Below are positions 30,438 to 31,610 of a stretch of 31,610 bases of DNA, piece after piece (within the stretch, counting starts at the first letter, position 1; each line of letters starts with the position of its first letter). The notes below the pieces were generated by a model. That model was not told the origin of the DNA and did no database searches. It saw only the letters and a list, made by a program, of their open reading frames with translations. This DNA is from a virus. Both the position numbers and the translations under genes were made by a program. The DNA lies in the IMG/VR virus record IMGVR_UViG_3300006868_000058, positions 1 through 31,610 of that record; one strand, given 5' to 3'.

Positions 30438-30692
30438 GGTACCAACAAATATAGGGGTCTGACAATCCGGGACTCTTTATGCACGAAACAGGGGGTCGGC
30501 AGGGGGGTGGGGTGCTCCTTAATGCGCATGCGATTGATACCCCCGGGGGAAGGTCGAATGGTCGGCTTGGACCGAATGTTCCGGTAATGTTCTGAAATGT
30601 GGTGTTGTGGGTGCGGAATAGCATTACTGCCGCAGCGGGCCGCCGCCTCGAAGCAGGGGGGATGCCCCCCGGTGGGGGTCCAGCCCCGGGGC

Positions 30693-30711
30693 GTTATACG
30701 TGCCGTATAAC
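30693..30711. promoter_or_regulatory. Perfect hairpin or operator-like palindrome
   Basis: GTTATACG-TGC-CGTATAAC: eight-base-pair arms and a three-base centre. It lies about 135 bases before the plus-strand gene. It could be bound by a dimeric regulator or form a DNA/RNA hairpin. Confidence 0.6.
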
Positions 30712-30732
30712 AGACCGTGACGCGATATTAAA

Positions 30733-30780
30733 TGACACGTTCCGAAACCAAACCGTGGCAAGGCATGGCAAAACGTGTCA
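30733..30780. promoter_or_regulatory. Spaced 9-bp inverted repeat, operator candidate
   Basis: TGACACGTT (30733-30741) and AACGTGTCA (30772-30780) are exact inverted copies, centres 39 bases apart (close to four helical turns). They lie upstream of the plus-strand gene and could be a pair of half-sites for one protein. Confidence 0.55.
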
Positions 30781-30845
30781 GATATAGGTTATCGGAAGGG
30801 CAATCCCGCCTGACCGAAACCATGTCAACCGAGAAAGGACAAGAC

Positions 30846-31544
30846 ATGACAAACGCAACCGCAACCGCAACCGCCAAGGCAACCGCAACCGCCAAGGCAA
30901 CCGCAACCGCCAAGGCACGCAAGCCGCGCGCTGCAAAGGCGCAAGCCGCCCCCGTCAATTTTTCCGTCAAAGATGCGGCGCTTGCCGCAACGGATGGGCT
31001 GAAAGCGCAAGGGCGGCTCGAAAGCGCGCAAGCTGCGCGCGACAAGGCCGCCCTTGCTTTCCGCGATATGGTCATCGCGGCAAGCCTGACCACGAACGAT
31101 TTTCGTGGTGCGACAAAAGACAAGACGCGTGGTGAAGGCAAGCATTGTCAGGCCTTGCGGCAAGAGGTGGCCTTGTCTTGGTTGAACGCGGCCGAACGCA
31201 AGATTGTCGAAACGGCGAACGATAAGGCGAACGGTTCGCCTTATCACAAGGCCATGACCAAGGTCACGAACGCGGTCAATCGGTTCCTTGACCATGTGGA
31301 TCGCGTGGCCAAGGCTGAGGCTGAGGCCAAGGCCAATGGCGGCAAGGGCAAGGGCAAGGCTAGCCCCGGCGGCCGCACAATCAAGGCCATGTCCGAGGTA
31401 CTGACCGAGGGTTTCGGCACGATGCTGAAACGCCTTGGCAACGACAAGAGGTCGAAAAACCCCAGCGGGGCGAACCACGATACGGTCCGCAGGGTTTTGG
31501 AAAAGGCATTGAGAGATGCCTTGGCGGAAATGGCCAAGCAATAA
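30846..31544 (+). CDS. Divergent basic protein with Ala/Thr/Lys repeat N-terminus (232 aa)
   Basis: The only convincing plus-strand gene. The frame extends upstream, but ATG 30846 has AAGGA seven bases before it. Residues 1-25 repeat ATATAK three times in a histone-H1-like Ala/Lys/Thr tail, followed by KPRAAKAQAA. The rest is helical (VKDAALAATDGLKAQGRLESAQAARDKAALAFRDMVIAASLTTNDFRG...WLNAAERKIVETAND...FLDHVDRVAKAEAEAKANGGKGKGKA), ending with KRLGNDKRSKNPSGANHDTVRRVLEKALRDALAEMAKQ. No family recognised. Opposite direction, its own terminator and a basic tail suggest an early DNA-binding or regulatory protein (inference). Confidence 0.8.
   Translation: MTNATATATAKATATAKATATAKARKPRAAKAQAAPVNFSVKDAALAATDGLKAQGRLESAQAARDKAALAFRDMVIAASLTTNDFRGATKDKTRGEGKHCQALRQEVALSWLNAAERKIVETANDKANGSPYHKAMTKVTNAVNRFLDHVDRVAKAEAEAKANGGKGKGKASPGGRTIKAMSEVLTEGFGTMLKRLGNDKRSKNPSGANHDTVRRVLEKALRDALAEMAKQ
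30861..30914 (+). repeat. Three perfect 18-bp tandem repeats
   Basis: GCAACCGCAACCGCCAAG occurs three times with no mismatch, encoding ATATAK units at the start of the plus-strand gene. In frame, so copy number could change without loss of the protein. Confidence 0.95.
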
Positions 31545-31551
31545 CACGAAG

Positions 31552-31578
31552 GGCGGCGCGAAAGCGCCGCCTTTTTTT
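31552..31578 (+). terminator. Intrinsic terminator of the plus-strand gene
   Basis: GGCGGCGC-GAAA-GCGCCGCC (31552-31571), a perfect eight-base-pair stem with a GNRA-type loop, followed by seven T (31572-31578), seven bases after the stop codon. A strong rho-independent terminator. Confidence 0.95.
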
Positions 31579-31610
31579 GTGCCTTGCGTCCTGCGGGACG
31601 CTGCGTCACC

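Larger units (their letters stand above)
30438..30845. other. Divergent noncoding region rich in palindromes
   Basis: A 408-base stretch without a convincing gene, between TerS (minus) and the plus-strand gene. It holds runs of G (near 30491-30513), a CCCCCGGGGG palindrome (30540-30549), a hairpin GGGGGG-ATG-CCCCCC (30656-30670), CCCCGGGG (30684-30691), an 8-bp-arm hairpin (30693-30711) and a spaced 9-bp inverted repeat (30733-30741 and 30772-30780). Short direct repeats of CGAATG and AATGTTC lie at 30555-30590. No sigma-70 promoter is clear to me. Likely uses are a packaging site, operators or an origin. Confidence 0.7.

Noticed and set aside
30490-30515. G-quadruplex in the G-rich intergenic stretch
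   Set aside because: Only three separated G-runs of useful length are close together; a fourth is too far away to call it with confidence.
30406-30624. Minus-strand frame of 72 codons upstream of TerS
   Set aside because: It overlaps the TerS start in another frame, has no ribosome site, and reads as Pro/Ser/Thr noise.
30755-30771. Sigma-54-like promoter (TGGCA...TGGCA)
   Set aside because: The GG and GC elements are nine bases apart, not ten, and the second element does not match TTGC.
30732-30845. 38-codon N-terminal extension of the plus-strand gene
   Set aside because: It would cover the inverted repeats and lacks a ribosome site; ATG 30846 has AAGGA at good spacing.
30861-30914. CRISPR-like array
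   Set aside because: The repeats are directly adjacent without spacers, and are in-frame coding repeats.
1-31610. tRNA, rRNA, integrase, attachment site or insertion sequence
   Set aside because: No cloverleaf-like noncoding block, no recombinase motifs and no terminal inverted repeats with a transposase were seen; nearly all sequence is filled by phage genes.

Overview
This window is part of the genome of a tailed bacteriophage with a short (podovirus-like) tail. The P22-type set is visible: TerS and TerL, a large portal, a scaffold, an HK97-fold capsid protein, gp4-like adaptors and a gp10-like tail hub. No tape-measure, sheath or tail-tube gene is seen. The sequence is fairly GC-rich, and many short proteins belong to families I know from marine phages, so an alphaproteobacterial or other marine proteobacterial host is likely (inference). 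No integrase, repressor, polymerase, tRNA or CRISPR array is present, so lifestyle cannot be judged.

Layout. From base 30437 down to base 1 almost everything is one long minus-strand late region with very tight gene junctions. In transcription order it holds: packaging (TerS, TerL); two low-complexity glycine-rich proteins; portal, a small coiled-coil protein, a GroES-like co-chaperonin, scaffold, decoration protein and major capsid protein, ending at a strong terminator (about 20388-20420); small structural proteins; a run of short, very basic proteins; gp4-like connector proteins; a first fibre with a short adhesin; a tail-assembly-chaperone-like protein and a 22-residue-repeat protein; a second fibre with a second short adhesin; the gp10-like hub; the lysis cassette (holin candidate, membrane/coiled-coil protein, GH24 endolysin with a C-terminal membrane segment, overlapping Rz/Rz1 spanins); and a last group that may be ejection proteins (a Gly/Ala-rich protein, a GNAT-like protein, a 710-residue protein with 24 uninterrupted 11-residue repeats, and a partial gene at the edge).

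At the right end (30438-30845) a noncoding, palindrome-rich region separates the late region from a divergent plus-strand gene (30846-31544). That gene has a Lys/Ala/Thr-rich N-terminus encoded by a perfect 18-bp tandem repeat and its own intrinsic terminator. The noncoding region is the best place to look for control sites, a packaging site or an origin.

The parts most worth follow-up are the FUS-like and FG-like low-complexity pair next to the terminase, the hendecad protein with its neighbours, the duplicated fibre-plus-adhesin cassette, the basic-protein cluster, and the tail-anchored endolysin. All functions are read from sequence patterns and recalled families; no database search was possible.
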